Origin: Sodalis endosymbiont of Henestaris halophilus
GTDB lineage: Bacteria; Pseudomonadota; Gammaproteobacteria; Enterobacterales; Enterobacteriaceae
Assembly: GCF_900161835.1 (NCBI RefSeq)
Contig: NZ_LT897836.1
Location: 1,488,001-1,552,000, forward strand
Length of the DNA: 64,000 nucleotides
Direction of reading: 5' to 3'
The position numbers and the translations under genes are program-made. Within the stretch, counting starts at the first letter, position 1. Each line of letters begins with the position of its first letter. Positions 24,200-33,946 of the stretch are shown here, in pieces. Below the pieces are notes generated by a model, which searched no databases, was not told where the DNA came from, and worked only from the letters and a program-made list of their open reading frames with translations.

Positions 24200-25492
24200 T
24201 CATAGATACGGCGACCAAGCAGGAAATTTCACCTGCCCATTGATTGTCGGAAGATGCGCTTTGAAACGCCCATCAATTGAGACCAGACGCAAAACAGAAT
24301 TCATACCTTGCAAAGAACTATAAATCACCATGGTCCCATTGGGGGCGATGCTAGGCGTATTATCTAAGAACGTGTCCGTCAATACTTGTACGGCTCCAGT
24401 TGCCAGATCGAGTTTAGCTATATGCTGCATGTTATTATTACTGCTTACCATAACCAAAAACTTACCGTCCGAGCTAACGTTCGCATCCTGATTTTGGAAA
24501 CCTGCCCAGGACAGACGCTTAGGTGTACCCCCATTTATATTAATTTTATAAACCTGCGGACGGCCACTCTGATCTGAGGTATACGCCAAAGTCTGGTTAT
24601 CCAGAAACCAAGTCGGCTCTGTATTATTGCTGCGACCATTGGTTATCTGACGAATATGACCTGATCCTAAATCCATTACATACAAATGCAAGCTACCAGT
24701 TTTAGACAATGCAAAAGCTAACTTACTACCATCAGGAGAGAAAGAAGGAGCACCATTGTGTTGTGGGAAACTCGCAACTTGCTGTATAGCGCCGTTATAT
24801 AATATTTGGATCACTAACGCCGAACGACCGCTTTCAAAAGTGACATAGGCAATACTGGTACCGTCAGGAGACCAAGCTGGAGACATTAGTGGCTGCATCG
24901 AACGGTGCACCGATATATTGTTATAACCATCATAATCTGATATTTGCAATTCGTATGGAAACTGAACACCATTAATCTGTACAACGTAAGCAATGCGCGT
25001 GCGAAACACGCCTTTAATACCCGTTAACTTTTCAAAACTTTCATCGCTAACAGAATGCGCTGCCCAACGCAGCCATTTACGAGGCGCTTTGAATTGGTTT
25101 TGTGCTAAAATCGCTCCTGGATTACCCGAGGTATCTACTAATTGATAATAAACCATGTAGTTGTCGCCTGCACTAGGTTGCACCTCTCCTACCACTACAG
25201 CATCAATACCTAATTTTGCCCATACAGCCGAAATAACTTGCGAGGCAGTGACCGGCATCTGTGGCAGTAGGGATATATCTAGCGGATTAAATTTACCGCT
25301 ATTGCGCAAATCGGCAGCAACAATACCGCCGATATCTTCGGGCATCATACCAGATCCAGCCCATTTAAACGGCACCACCCCAATGGGGCGGGCAGAATCT
25401 ACACCTTGGGTGATTTCTATACGTACTTCGGCATGCAACACGGAAGACCATAAGATTAATAAAACTAACGCTACTAGAAATGCTTTTTTCAT
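24200..25492 (-). CDS. tolB: Tol-Pal system periplasmic protein TolB
   Basis: A periplasmic partner of Pal and TolA in outer-membrane constriction. The protein is 430 aa, exactly the E. coli length. Residues 1-21 are a signal peptide (ending SSVLHA before EVRIEI). An N-terminal domain is followed by a six-bladed beta-propeller with repeated SPDG-type motifs ([29 protein letters not shown]). The C-terminus [11 protein letters not shown] is conserved. It lies 112 bases after tolA, within the tol-pal order tolQ-tolR-tolA-tolB-pal-cpoB. Confidence 0.97.
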   Translation of the reverse strand: MKKAFLVALVLLILWSSVLHAEVRIEITQGVDSARPIGVVPFKWAGSGMMPEDIGGIVAADLRNSGKFNPLDISLLPQMPVTASQVISAVWAKLGIDAVVVGEVQPSAGDNYMVYYQLVDTSGNPGAILAQNQFKAPRKWLRWAAHSVSDESFEKLTGIKGVFRTRIAYVVQINGVQFPYELQISDYDGYNNISVHRSMQPLMSPAWSPDGTSIAYVTFESGRSALVIQILYNGAIQQVASFPQHNGAPSFSPDGSKLAFALSKTGSLHLYVMDLGSGHIRQITNGRSNNTEPTWFLDNQTLAYTSDQSGRPQVYKININGGTPKRLSWAGFQNQDANVSSDGKFLVMVSSNNNMQHIAKLDLATGAVQVLTDTFLDNTPSIAPNGTMVIYSSLQGMNSVLRLVSIDGRFKAHLPTINGQVKFPAWSPYL

Positions 25493-25604
25493 TTCATTCC
25501 CTAAATTGATGTTAACACCAAGGGTATGTGGTAATTGTTACGTTATAAACTCATTAAACTTTATCAAAACTATTTTAATAAAAATAGTATTTTGCCATAT
25601 GGAT

Positions 25605-26399
25605 TTACTGAGGAGAAAATCTGAGCGTTACATTTTTAAAAGTCTCGTAAACCTGGGGAGTAGGCGGTCGGGGTATAGTCGCTAGCTTAGCTGCAGATGT
25701 AGCTGCTTTACACAGTGACAGATCACCGCCTACAGCAGTTACCGAAAGCAGCAATCCGTCAGGCGCCAATTTGATATATAAATCGCATGTCTTTCCTATA
25801 TAACTAGAAGCATCATAGAATTTATTGCTTATAGCTCTATTGATTTCTGCCTTATAGGCATCAATTTCTGACCCACTAACCCCACTTTGTTTAGCTTTAC
25901 TGTCCCCTGACAGTAAAAATCCAGTTTTGGGCACAGGTTTAGAATCAGTTAAGTCACCCAGCAAAGCATCTACATCACTGAAATGTTTAACGGTAGTTTT
26001 CTTCGCGGTGACGACTTTATCTTTCGACGCCTGATAAGCTTTAGCGGCAGTTTTTTTCTGAGCAGCAGAATATTGACGCTGTTTTGCGTTAGCCGCTTCC
26101 TGAACAGCTAAACGCTGTTTTTCCAATTTTTTTAAATGCTGCAGCTTCGACGCTACCTGATGCTGGGCTTGCTGCTCATCTATTTCGATTTGCTGTGGCT
26201 GCCGAAGGTTATATTTCTGCGTTATGGAGCGTGGATCGACCATTACGGCATGAATGGGCGACTTGACACCATTAAGGTTAGTCTCTTGCGACTGATGTAT
26301 AGAATTCCAAATAAATACAGCAAGCAAGATACAATGCATCGTAATCGATAGAATAATAGCACGTTTAAGTATGCCGTTATGTTTGGTATCCTTCAACAC
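25605..26399 (-). CDS. tolA: Envelope-spanning protein TolA (shortened)
   Basis: TolA couples the TolQR proton motor in the inner membrane to TolB-Pal. The protein is 264 aa against 421 in E. coli. The transmembrane segment (about 12-34) keeps Ser18 and His22, the residues that contact TolQ. The C-terminal domain (about 165-264) is complete, with KFYDASSYIGKTCDLYIKLAPDG and the second cysteine of the disulfide. The loss is in the Lys/Ala-rich helical domain II, here only about 100 residues. Start is GTG, as in E. coli, preceded by GAGGG. It lies 49 bases after tolR. The frame is open and the ends conserved, so it is probably functional. Confidence 0.95.
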   Translation of the reverse strand: MLKDTKHNGILKRAIILSITMHCILLAVFIWNSIHQSQETNLNGVKSPIHAVMVDPRSITQKYNLRQPQQIEIDEQQAQHQVASKLQHLKKLEKQRLAVQEAANAKQRQYSAAQKKTAAKAYQASKDKVVTAKKTTVKHFSDVDALLGDLTDSKPVPKTGFLLSGDSKAKQSGVSGSEIDAYKAEINRAISNKFYDASSYIGKTCDLYIKLAPDGLLLSVTAVGGDLSLCKAATSAAKLATIPRPPTPQVYETFKNVTLRFSPQ

Positions 26400-26448
26400 A
26401 ATCTATTCCCCCTCAAGGGGTTGTCAGGAAATCACGTGCTTTCATCAT

Positions 26449-26895
26449 CTAACTGTTAATGGGCCGGGTCATCAGACTAACCGACTTCACGCCAGCCCGA
26501 TGCAGTAAATTTAGCACTTTGATGATCTCATCATAAGGCACGTTTTTTGTGCCGCCTATCAAAAATACCGTCTTAGGATTAACTGTAATACAGGCATTTG
26601 CTTCTGAAACAACCCGTTCTGGTGGCAACTGCTCTTGACGCAAATGATCAATCATCATACTATATTGGCCAATTCCTGACACTTCTACGATAACAAGAGA
26701 ATTACTATTGTTGCCAACGATTTTGAAGTCGATCGAATCAGGTAAATCTACCTCCACACTTTGAGTAACCATCGGCGCAGTAGCTATCAAGATTAAAACC
26801 AGTACCAGCAATACATCGAGAAAGGGAATAATATTAATTTCAGACTTAATTTCTCTGCGCATGCTGTTTCTAAACATAATTTTACTCTCACTCAT
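26449..26895 (-). CDS. tolR: Tol-Pal motor protein TolR
   Basis: An inner-membrane component of the TolQR proton channel (ExbD family). The protein is 148 aa (142 in E. coli). One transmembrane segment lies at about 22-43 and contains Asp27 in PFLDVLLVL, the protonatable residue essential for the motor. The periplasmic domain keeps [20 protein letters not shown] and [14 protein letters not shown]. Its ATG overlaps the tolQ stop by four bases (ATGA at 26895-26892), implying translational coupling. An alternative start is Met7; the overlapped ATG is preferred because of the coupling. Confidence 0.96.
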   Translation of the reverse strand: MSESKIMFRNSMRREIKSEINIIPFLDVLLVLVLILIATAPMVTQSVEVDLPDSIDFKIVGNNSNSLVIVEVSGIGQYSMMIDHLRQEQLPPERVVSEANACITVNPKTVFLIGGTKNVPYDEIIKVLNLLHRAGVKSVSLMTRPINS

Positions 26896-27578
26896 TTAAG
26901 AGTACTATTGGCGAAAGCCTCACGGTGCAAAATAGCGATAAACTCTTCAGTAAAATTACCATAATTCTGTTCAAGCTTGTTGACATGCAGGGTTAACCAG
27001 TTAAACGCCATTACCGCAGGAATAGCAGCAAATAGACCCATGGAAGTAGCGATCAGTGCTTCAGCTATCCCCGGTGCGACCATCTGGAGAGTCGCTTGTT
27101 GTACCGCTCCCAACCCTATAAAAGCATGCATAATACCCCATACAGTGCCGAACAAACCTACATATGGACTAATAGAACCGATAGTGCAAAGAAACGAGAT
27201 ATAAGTTTCCAAATTTTCTAACTCGCGATTCATCGCAATACGCATAGCACGTGAGACACCATCCACCACCGCATCAGGAGCGTAGCTATTGACACGATGC
27301 AAGCGTGTAAACTCTTTAAAGCCAGCGTAGAAAATCTGCTCGGGACCGCTTAGACTGTCGCGTCGCGACGTGCTTTCCTGATATATTCTAGATAATTCGA
27401 TACCAGACCAAAATTTATCCTCAAAAGCCTCCGCTGCGCGCGCAGCGGAGGCTAAAATACGGGATCGTTGAATTATGATTGCCCAGGAGGCAATAGAAAA
27501 ACATATCAAAATTAACATGATCATTTTTATCATAAAGCCTGCTTTCAGGAATAAATCACAGATGTTCATGTTAGTCAC
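26892..27578 (-). CDS. tolQ: Tol-Pal motor protein TolQ
   Basis: An inner-membrane subunit (ExbB/MotA family) that forms the proton channel with TolR and energises TolA. From the GTG at 27578 the protein is 228 aa (230 in E. coli) and begins [11 protein letters not shown], aligning with MTDMNILDLFL. GGAG lies eight bases upstream of the GTG. The frame runs on to an ATG at 27656, but those extra codons overlap the ybgC remnant. Three transmembrane segments are expected, at about 15-37, 135-160 and 170-195, with [21 protein letters not shown] and the [11 protein letters not shown] helix conserved. The codons for AARAAEA contain a 28-bp perfect palindrome. Confidence 0.96.
   Translation of the reverse strand: MTNMNICDLFLKAGFMIKMIMLILICFSIASWAIIIQRSRILASAARAAEAFEDKFWSGIELSRIYQESTSRRDSLSGPEQIFYAGFKEFTRLHRVNSYAPDAVVDGVSRAMRIAMNRELENLETYISFLCTIGSISPYVGLFGTVWGIMHAFIGLGAVQQATLQMVAPGIAEALIATSMGLFAAIPAVMAFNWLTLHVNKLEQNYGNFTEEFIAILHREAFANSTLK
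27426..27453. repeat. 28-bp perfect palindrome inside tolQ
   Basis: Fourteen bases (AGCCTCCGCTGCGC) are followed directly by their exact reverse complement, within the tolQ codons for an Ala-rich segment aligned with AAREAEAFED of E. coli. It is strikingly GC-rich for this sequence. It would form a strong hairpin in tolQ mRNA or cruciform DNA. Confidence 0.95.
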
Positions 27579-27715
27579 TGCTTTAACTCCACGAAAAACG
27601 TAGGAAGCACAATCAGCTTCAATTGCATGTAGATTAAATACATGCGATAAATGCATCTGACCTAGCTGATTAAATTCTGAATTAGCATTCAGAATGCGTT
27701 AAAAATAGTCAGAAA
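27575..27715 (-). pseudogene. ybgC remnant (acyl-CoA thioesterase), 3' end
   Basis: YbgC is a thioesterase encoded directly upstream of tolQ in E. coli, its TGA stop overlapping the tolQ GTG. Here the same overlap survives: the minus strand reads [10 protein letters not shown] then TGA (E. coli LPKSIVAEFKQ), with GTGA shared with tolQ. Further upstream, in another frame, [11 protein letters not shown] matches QRIVNAENTLLN, the Gln codon having become TAA. Beyond about 27715 nothing is recognisable. The surviving tail supplies the GGAG ribosome-binding site of tolQ, which probably explains its preservation. Confidence 0.8.
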
Positions 27716-28172
27716 AGTTCTACTTAGGTAACACGATGTTATTTTATAATTAAAATTGTCTAATCGCACAATAGATAAATGCTCTACCGCTATACGCTAC
27801 ACAATGAACTAGAAATACACGTGCATGAGCACATAATTAATGATTATAAAATCATACTCACATGCCATAATTATACTGCAGAGATAGCACCTTGGTGTAC
27901 GCATGTTACACAGTAGTCGATGTAACGACTATAACAACCTGCGTAATCGCGTTGGTCTTCTCGTAATAGAGAACCAGATAATTTAAAAATAAAACAATTA
28001 CTCAACACTAAAATAACATATAAATTTATTGACAAAATTTATAACTAGAGATTCTAGTCATTACCACTGTAGTAGCAGAAGTACCAAATATCAGAAAAGT
28101 TAACGTTATAGAAATACCGCAAATGACATTTAATTTATTAGGACATATATCCTCTGCAATAATTTATAATGA
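27716..28172. other. Gene-free stretch where ybgE and most of ybgC should be
   Basis: E. coli has ybgE and ybgC between cydX and tolQ. On the minus strand a good ribosome-binding site (AGAGGA) precedes ATG TCC TAA at 28146-28138, just after cydX. That is where ybgE would start (Met-Ser in E. coli), so the ybgE start site may survive with an immediate stop. No further similarity is visible. A tolQ promoter probably lies here, but I cannot place it. Confidence 0.4.
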
Positions 28173-28286
28173 TCATTTCAAAACATCCTCACAGCGGATA
28201 TTTTCCAGATGCTCAAACGCTAACGCGGTTATTATGCTGACAGCACATGTCAACAAAGTTCCTAAAATCCAGAAGAAATACCACAT
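28173..28286 (-). CDS. cydX: Cytochrome bd-I oxidase small subunit CydX
   Basis: A 37-residue single-pass membrane protein that stabilises the haems of cytochrome bd-I. The sequence begins MWYFFWILGTLL and ends with a polar tail; one transmembrane helix spans about 3-24, and the invariant Glu25 region (ALAFEHLE) is present. The ATG at 28286 has AGGAG eight to nine bases upstream. It lies 16 bases after cydB, as in E. coli, in the same operon. It is easily missed because the frame is open upstream through the end of cydB. Confidence 0.95.
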   Translation of the reverse strand: MWYFFWILGTLLTCAVSIITALAFEHLENIRCEDVLK

Positions 28287-28302
28287 TGTTATGCTCCTTA
28301 AC

Positions 28303-29442
28303 TCAATACAAAGAATGTATGTTTTGCTCAACATATTCTTTAGTAATCTTACCAAACATTTTATAATAACACCAAATCGTGTAGAGTAAAACGAGCGGCA
28401 CAAAAATAATGGCAACTACCGTCATGACTTTCAATGTCCCAAAACTAGAAGTAGCATCCCATAAAGTTAAACTGGCATTGGGCATCGTGCTTGATGGCAT
28501 GATAAACGGAAAAAGCGTGATCCCCACAGTCAAGATTATGCAAACTACGGTTAATGAAGAGAAAATAAAAGCACAGGCGCTGCGACCTACGCGGCTAAAT
28601 ACTATAGTCAGTAGCGGAAATAGCATACTAAGCACTGGAGCTATCCATAATCCCGGATAGACGTGGTAATTGACCATCCACGCGCCTGCCTGATGCACTA
28701 CTTTTTTATGCAGCGGGTTAGACTGCGCAGCTCGATCGATCACTGACGTTACTATAAAACCATCGATGCTGTTAACGATCCAAATCCCGGCCAGCAGAAA
28801 GGCCAGTAAAGTAATAAGTGCGGCAAACTGTGTTATGCCACGCATCCTGATCTGCAAATCAGCAGCGGTACGCATTTGCAGATAGGTTCCACCTTGAGTC
28901 AAAAACATCGCCAGGCTCAGAATACCCGCTAACAAGCCGAACGGATTAAGTAACTGAAAAAAAGTGCCCGTGTAATACACGCGCAGATAATCGTCTAAGT
29001 AAAACGGTACACCTTGCAGCAAGTTGCCGAATGTTACTCCTATCACGAACGGTGTAATAACGCTACCTACGAAAATTCCCCAATCCCACAAATTTCGCCA
29101 ACTTGCGTCATCGATTTTTGATCGGTAATCAAAACCTACAGGGCGGAAGAGTAGCGAAGCTAGCACTAAAATTATAGCGATATAAAAACCGGAAAACGCA
29201 GCAGCATACACAATTGGCCAGGCGGCGAACAGGGCGCCACCAGCGGTGATGAGCCATACCTGGTTACCATCCCAGTGTGGCGCAATAGTATTAATCATAA
29301 CCCGACGCTCAATGTCGTTTCGACCAAACAAGCGCATTAAAATACCGACGCCCATATCAAACCCATTAGTGACAGCAAAACCGATGAACAATACACCAAT
29401 CAGCACCCACCAAATAATACGCAATACTTCATAATCAAACAT
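28303..29442 (-). CDS. cydB: Cytochrome bd-I ubiquinol oxidase subunit II
   Basis: The second large subunit of the high-affinity quinol oxidase in the inner membrane. From the ATG at 29442 the protein is 379 aa, identical in length to E. coli CydB, and begins MFDYEVLRIIWW (E. coli MIDYEVLRFIWW). A GGAG sits nine bases upstream. The nearby in-frame ATG at 29448 is only three bases from that GGAG, and the farther ATG at 29481 would add 13 residues unlike the family. About eight to nine transmembrane helices; HWDGNQVWLITAGGALFAAWP, RPVGFDYRSK and MPSSTMPNASLTLWDATSS are conserved. It lies 47 bases after cydA. Confidence 0.97.
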   Translation of the reverse strand: MFDYEVLRIIWWVLIGVLFIGFAVTNGFDMGVGILMRLFGRNDIERRVMINTIAPHWDGNQVWLITAGGALFAAWPIVYAAAFSGFYIAIILVLASLLFRPVGFDYRSKIDDASWRNLWDWGIFVGSVITPFVIGVTFGNLLQGVPFYLDDYLRVYYTGTFFQLLNPFGLLAGILSLAMFLTQGGTYLQMRTAADLQIRMRGITQFAALITLLAFLLAGIWIVNSIDGFIVTSVIDRAAQSNPLHKKVVHQAGAWMVNYHVYPGLWIAPVLSMLFPLLTIVFSRVGRSACAFIFSSLTVVCIILTVGITLFPFIMPSSTMPNASLTLWDATSSFGTLKVMTVVAIIFVPLVLLYTIWCYYKMFGKITKEYVEQNIHSLY

Positions 29443-29489
29443 AGTCATTTTCTCCGGTCCTATTTTGCATTTACCGACCAAACAAATGA

Positions 29490-31028
29490 TTATTCAAAGT
29501 GGTAGTTTCCAGTTTTCAAACTGCTCGGCCCCAAACGTGCGAATTTGAATATCAAATACATTCCAGCTACGAAAAATAACGTGTATAACCCGCAAATTAG
29601 CCCCATAGAAAATAGTATGTCACCTACGGCAAGAGTTGAATTAGCGACAGCGGTCGGTAGAATTTCTCCGATAGCCCAGGGTTGTCGTCCATACTCAGCA
29701 ACAAACCAGCCGGATTCTATAGCAATCCACGGTAAAGGTATCCCATAAAGCATGGCGCGGTGCAACCATCGGTGATTACCAATCTGGTTACGTAGCACGG
29801 TCGAGAAACAAATAGCGATCAGCAATAGCATCAGCAAACCACAGCCTACCATGATTCGGAAAGAAAAATATAGCGGTGCTACACGAGGAATAGAATCATT
29901 TGTAGCCTGGTGAATATGCTGCTCACTAGCCTGTGTGATATCATCGGTGTAGCGTTTAAGCAATAGCCCGTAACCTAGATCTTGTTTAGTGCTATTAAAA
30001 GCTTCACGCACTGAGGGATCCATGTTACCTTCGCGTAGCTGCTGCAACAGGCTGTAGGCCTTAATACCATTACGAATACGTAATTCATGATACATCATCA
30101 AATCTTTTAAACCAGTAACCTGACGGTCTGTAGACCGTGTAGCGATAATGCCTAAAACGTAAGGAATACGCACCGAGAAATAATTAGTTTGGTCTTCCTG
30201 GTTAGGCAAGCCGAACAGTGTCAAAGAGGCGGGTGCCGATTCGGTATTCCATTCAGCCTCGATAGCCGCTAACTTAGTTTTTTGCACGTCGCCCATTATA
30301 TAGCCAGATTCATCACCAAGCACAATGACTGACAGCACAGCAGCCATGCCAAAAGAAGAGGCAATAGCGAAAGAGCGTTTTGCGAATGCAATATCTCGTT
30401 CTTTCAACAAAAAGTAAGAACTGATACCGAGGATAAACATCGCGCCGGTACAGTAACCTGCAGCTACGGTATGAACGAATTTAACCTGCGCCACTGGATT
30501 TAGTACTAGGTCGGCAAAGCTAGCCATTTCCATACGCATAGTTTCGTAATTAAAATCCGACGCGATAGGATTTTGCATCCAGCCGTTGGCTACCAAAATC
30601 CATAGTGCAGACAAATTGGATCCAATGGCCACTATCCAAGTTACGGCCATGTGTTGCACCTTACTGAGGCGATCCCAACCGAAAAAGAACAAACCGACGA
30701 AGGTAGATTCCAGAAAAAAGGCCATCAACCCTTCAATCGCTAGTGGTGCACCGAAGATGTCTCCAACATAGTGAGAGAAGTATGACCAGTTAGTACCAAA
30801 CTGGAACTCCATGGTGAGACCAGTGGCAACACCAAGAGCAAAGTTGATAGCAAACAACTTGCCCCAAAACTTGGTCATATCTTTATATATCTGTTTGCCG
30901 GATAGTACATACACTGTTTCCATTATGGCCAGCAAAAATGTCATACCTAGTGTTAGAGGCACAAATAGAAAATGGTACATGGCTGTTAAAGCAAACTGTA
31001 ATCGCGATAGTTCAACAACATCAAACAT
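29490..31028 (-). CDS. cydA: Cytochrome bd-I ubiquinol oxidase subunit I
   Basis: Carries haems b558, b595 and d and oxidises ubiquinol, reducing oxygen to water at low oxygen tension. The protein is 512 aa; E. coli CydA is 522, and the difference is a missing C-terminal tail after [10 protein letters not shown]. His19 ([10 protein letters not shown]), the second axial His in [11 protein letters not shown] and the Met in FRIMVGCG, all haem ligands, are present. Also present are the [10 protein letters not shown] glutamates and [12 protein letters not shown]. The Q-loop is intact. The ribosome-binding site AAGGAG is strong. First gene of cydABX. With succinate dehydrogenase decayed nearby, electrons must reach quinone by another route. 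Confidence 0.97.
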   Translation of the reverse strand: MFDVVELSRLQFALTAMYHFLFVPLTLGMTFLLAIMETVYVLSGKQIYKDMTKFWGKLFAINFALGVATGLTMEFQFGTNWSYFSHYVGDIFGAPLAIEGLMAFFLESTFVGLFFFGWDRLSKVQHMAVTWIVAIGSNLSALWILVANGWMQNPIASDFNYETMRMEMASFADLVLNPVAQVKFVHTVAAGYCTGAMFILGISSYFLLKERDIAFAKRSFAIASSFGMAAVLSVIVLGDESGYIMGDVQKTKLAAIEAEWNTESAPASLTLFGLPNQEDQTNYFSVRIPYVLGIIATRSTDRQVTGLKDLMMYHELRIRNGIKAYSLLQQLREGNMDPSVREAFNSTKQDLGYGLLLKRYTDDITQASEQHIHQATNDSIPRVAPLYFSFRIMVGCGLLMLLLIAICFSTVLRNQIGNHRWLHRAMLYGIPLPWIAIESGWFVAEYGRQPWAIGEILPTAVANSTLAVGDILFSMGLICGLYTLFFVAGMYLIFKFARLGPSSLKTGNYHFE

Positions 31029-31797
31029 GATGACTCCTTACTCCTCGCATGAAAAATCCTAAATATGTCGTTCTGACCATATCTTCTAGCAGAAGATTAG
31101 AAAAGGCGTAGTTTAAATAAAATCTTTATAGATATGATTAATTACATGCTGCTGCTTAGCACCTTCTCCCCCCCTACCTCAGAAGGTCCTAGGCAGGATA
31201 AATGGATAAAAAATCCTAATATACTCCAACCGAAATAACTACTCACGTACATGAATAGTACCCTTAACTTTTCTTTGCATAAACATATTTTTAGTAACAA
31301 AGATATAAAATCACATAGCGATAAAATCGCTACTGCTCAGCAGTTTAATTAAAATTGTGTTAGAGCAAAAATGTTACCATTGAAGTATATGGCGAGCATG
31401 ACATATGCATTTCATGCACAAGTTTATTTTTTGTTAAAATTGATGATAAAACAATCATTTTTAAAATAAAATAAATTATATAAACGTTATTAACCCGTAA
31501 TTAATTGCTAAAATCCAATTAATAAAATAAGACATTTAAACAAAATAGAAGTAATAATAAGTTTCATTCAAACTGAATGACAGATATTTTAATAAAAAAA
31601 CTCACTTATAAAATAGCGATACATCTATAATTATGCCGATCAACAAGATAGGCATTTAGCCATGGTAAGAACAAAGTCTGTAGATATGCATCTAAGGTTA
31701 AAAAAATACTAACGTGGCAATTCTTGACACATTCTTATATCCGACTGATTGACAACGTGCATCATTTGTTTATTTGCTGACTGCCAGAAGTTCCGTA
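31029..31797. other. Gene-free stretch between cydA and sucD
   Basis: Holds the upstream control region of cydABX and the downstream region of sucD. I could not identify a confident promoter or ArcA/FNR site for cydA, or a terminator for sucD. The 250 bases near 31.45-31.6 kb are very AT-rich. No pseudogene is recognisable; E. coli carries the variable mng genes here. Confidence 0.5.
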
Positions 31798-32670
31798 TCA
31801 GCTCGGTAAAATGCGTCTTAATGTTTCACCGATATCGACTAAGCTGCGCACGATTTTAACGCCTGCTGCTGCTAGTGCGACAAATTTCTCATCCGCTGTA
31901 CCTTTACCGCCGGCGATAATCGCGCCAGCATGGCCCATACGCTTCCCTTGAGGCGCCGTCACGCCAGCGATATAGCCAACTACAGGTTTAGTGATATGAT
32001 CTTTGACATAAGCCGCGGCCTCTTCTTCAGCGCTGCCACCGATCTCCCCTATTATCACGATAGCTTCCGTCTGCGGATCCTTTTCAAATAGCATCAAAAT
32101 ATCAATAAAGCTCGAGCCGGGAATAGGGTCGCCACCAATGCTCACGCAGCTAGACTGCCCAAGGCCAATATCAGTGGTTTGTTTTACTGCTTCATAAGTC
32201 AAGGTACCCGAACGGGAAACTATACCAACCCGGCCAAGTTGATGAATATGACCTGGCATAATGCCAATTTTACATTCCCCTGGAGTAATTATACCCGGGC
32301 AGTTTGGCCCAATCATGCGTGTTTTGCTTTGATCTAGCTTGGCTTTTACCATCAACATATCCAAAGTTGGGATACCTTCCGTAATGCATATAATTAACTC
32401 TATACCGGCATCTACCGACTCCAGTATAGAGTCTTTGCTGAACGGCGCAGGAACGTAGATCACCGATACCGTGGCGCCGGTTTTATCAACTGCTTCACGG
32501 ACGGTATTAAATACCGGCAAACCAAGATGCTCAGTGCCACCTTTTCCAGGCGTAACGCCACTGACTATTTTCGTACCATAGGCCAACGCCTGCTCAGAGT
32601 GAAAGGTACCCTGGGTGCCGGTAAAGCCCTGACAAATAACTTTAGTTTCTTTATTAATTAAAATAGACAT
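31798..32670 (-). CDS. sucD: Succinyl-CoA synthetase alpha subunit
   Basis: With SucC, interconverts succinyl-CoA and succinate with substrate-level phosphorylation. The protein is 290 aa (289 in E. coli). An N-terminal CoA-binding Rossmann domain ([18 protein letters not shown]) is followed by the ligase domain, with the phosphorylated histidine in [14 protein letters not shown] near residue 247. [21 protein letters not shown] is conserved. Its ATG shares one base with the sucC stop (TAATG at 32672-32668), so translation is coupled. Last gene of sucABCD; complete. Confidence 0.97.
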   Translation of the reverse strand: MSILINKETKVICQGFTGTQGTFHSEQALAYGTKIVSGVTPGKGGTEHLGLPVFNTVREAVDKTGATVSVIYVPAPFSKDSILESVDAGIELIICITEGIPTLDMLMVKAKLDQSKTRMIGPNCPGIITPGECKIGIMPGHIHQLGRVGIVSRSGTLTYEAVKQTTDIGLGQSSCVSIGGDPIPGSSFIDILMLFEKDPQTEAIVIIGEIGGSAEEEAAAYVKDHITKPVVGYIAGVTAPQGKRMGHAGAIIAGGKGTADEKFVALAAAGVKIVRSLVDIGETLRRILPS

Positions 32671-33836
32671 TACGTATCCGCAACCACGTCGATAACCTTT
32701 TTTACTGCGTTGATCAGACTTGTAGTGGATATAATATTCAGCCAGCTATCTGCCAATTTATTGGCGCCTAGTTCGGCATTATTTCCTTCCAAACGAACCA
32801 CTACTGGAACACTGACGCCGACTTCAGATACTGCATCGATGATGCCGTCGGCAATTAAATCGCAGCGGACGATTCCACCAAAAATATTAACCAATATAGC
32901 TTTCACCTTTTTATCCGATAAAATTATTTTAAATGCTTGAGTCACGCGCTCCTTGGTAGCACTTCCACCAACATCAAGAAAGTTGGCCGGTTCACCACCG
33001 TGCAGTTTAACTATATCCATCGTCCCCATAGCCAGTCCAGCCCCATTAACCATACAGCCAATATTGCCGTCTAAAGCAACATAGTTCAAACCCAACTGAG
33101 TGGCGTATGCTTCACGTTCATCTTCCTGTCTGCGATCCCACATTTCACGCAGCTCCGGTTGACGGAATAGTGCATTGCCGTCGACGGTAAGTTTACCGTC
33201 AAGGCATAGCAAATCGCCTGAACTGGTAATCACAAGTGGGTTAATCTCTACAAGTGCCAGATCGTACTTTAAAAACAGCGTCGCCAACCTCATAAATATT
33301 TCACTGAACTGGATAACCTGCTTGCCGATAAGACTGAGATTAAAAGCAAGCTCTCGTCCCTGATAAGGCTGCGGACCAATTAACGGATCTAAGATAACTT
33401 TATGAATTAGATGCGGCGTTACTTCTACTATCTTTTCAATGTCTACCCCCCCTTCAGCAGATGCCATAAATACCACACGGCGCATGCAACGGTCGACGAC
33501 AGCACCCAGATATAGCTCTTTAAAAATATCAGTAGTCGCTTCTACTAGAATTTGATTAACTGGCTTACCCAATGCATCCGTTTGATAGGTCACAAGACGA
33601 TTACCAAGCCACTGTGCCGCAAAAACGCTGACCTCTTTTTTCGATTTTACTACTTTGACACCACCAACTTTACCACGGCCGCCTGCATGTACTTGGCATT
33701 TTACTACCCAAGGACCATCGCCAATTTTTGAAGCAGACTCTTCCGCTTCGCGCGGGGTATTGCAAACATACCCCGTAGGAACAGGAAGACCATATCGCGC
33801 GAAGAGCTGTTTTGCCTGATATTCATGTAAATTCAT
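32670..33836 (-). CDS. sucC: Succinyl-CoA synthetase beta subunit
   Basis: The nucleotide-binding subunit of succinyl-CoA synthetase. The protein is 388 aa, as in E. coli. The N-terminal ATP-grasp domain begins [16 protein letters not shown] with [25 protein letters not shown] and the C-terminal [16 protein letters not shown] loop are intact. There is no Shine-Dalgarno-like sequence in the 20 bases before the ATG, which are almost pure A/T; in E. coli this gene has a good site. It starts 110 bases after sucB. The frame is intact. Confidence 0.97.
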   Translation of the reverse strand: MNLHEYQAKQLFARYGLPVPTGYVCNTPREAEESASKIGDGPWVVKCQVHAGGRGKVGGVKVVKSKKEVSVFAAQWLGNRLVTYQTDALGKPVNQILVEATTDIFKELYLGAVVDRCMRRVVFMASAEGGVDIEKIVEVTPHLIHKVILDPLIGPQPYQGRELAFNLSLIGKQVIQFSEIFMRLATLFLKYDLALVEINPLVITSSGDLLCLDGKLTVDGNALFRQPELREMWDRRQEDEREAYATQLGLNYVALDGNIGCMVNGAGLAMGTMDIVKLHGGEPANFLDVGGSATKERVTQAFKIILSDKKVKAILVNIFGGIVRCDLIADGIIDAVSEVGVSVPVVVRLEGNNAELGANKLADSWLNIISTTSLINAVKKVIDVVADT

Positions 33837-33946
33837 TTTTATATTTTTATGAAAAGTGTAAATAACATTGAAGCGCAGCTACGTAATTTGTACTAAAATT
33901 CTATGAATCTCAAACAGCAACTTTGGACAGCCACACTCGTTATGCG

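Noticed and set aside
25161-25685. 174-codon plus-strand open frame
   Set aside because: It is antisense to tolB and the end of tolA, both clearly real; no ribosome-binding site and no family resemblance. The same applies to antisense frames over cydAB, sucABCD, phrB, pgm and glnS.
27579-27656. Longer TolQ starting at the ATG at 27656
   Set aside because: The extra codons overlap the recognisable ybgC tail in another frame; the GTG at 27578 has GGAG eight bases upstream and gives the family length.
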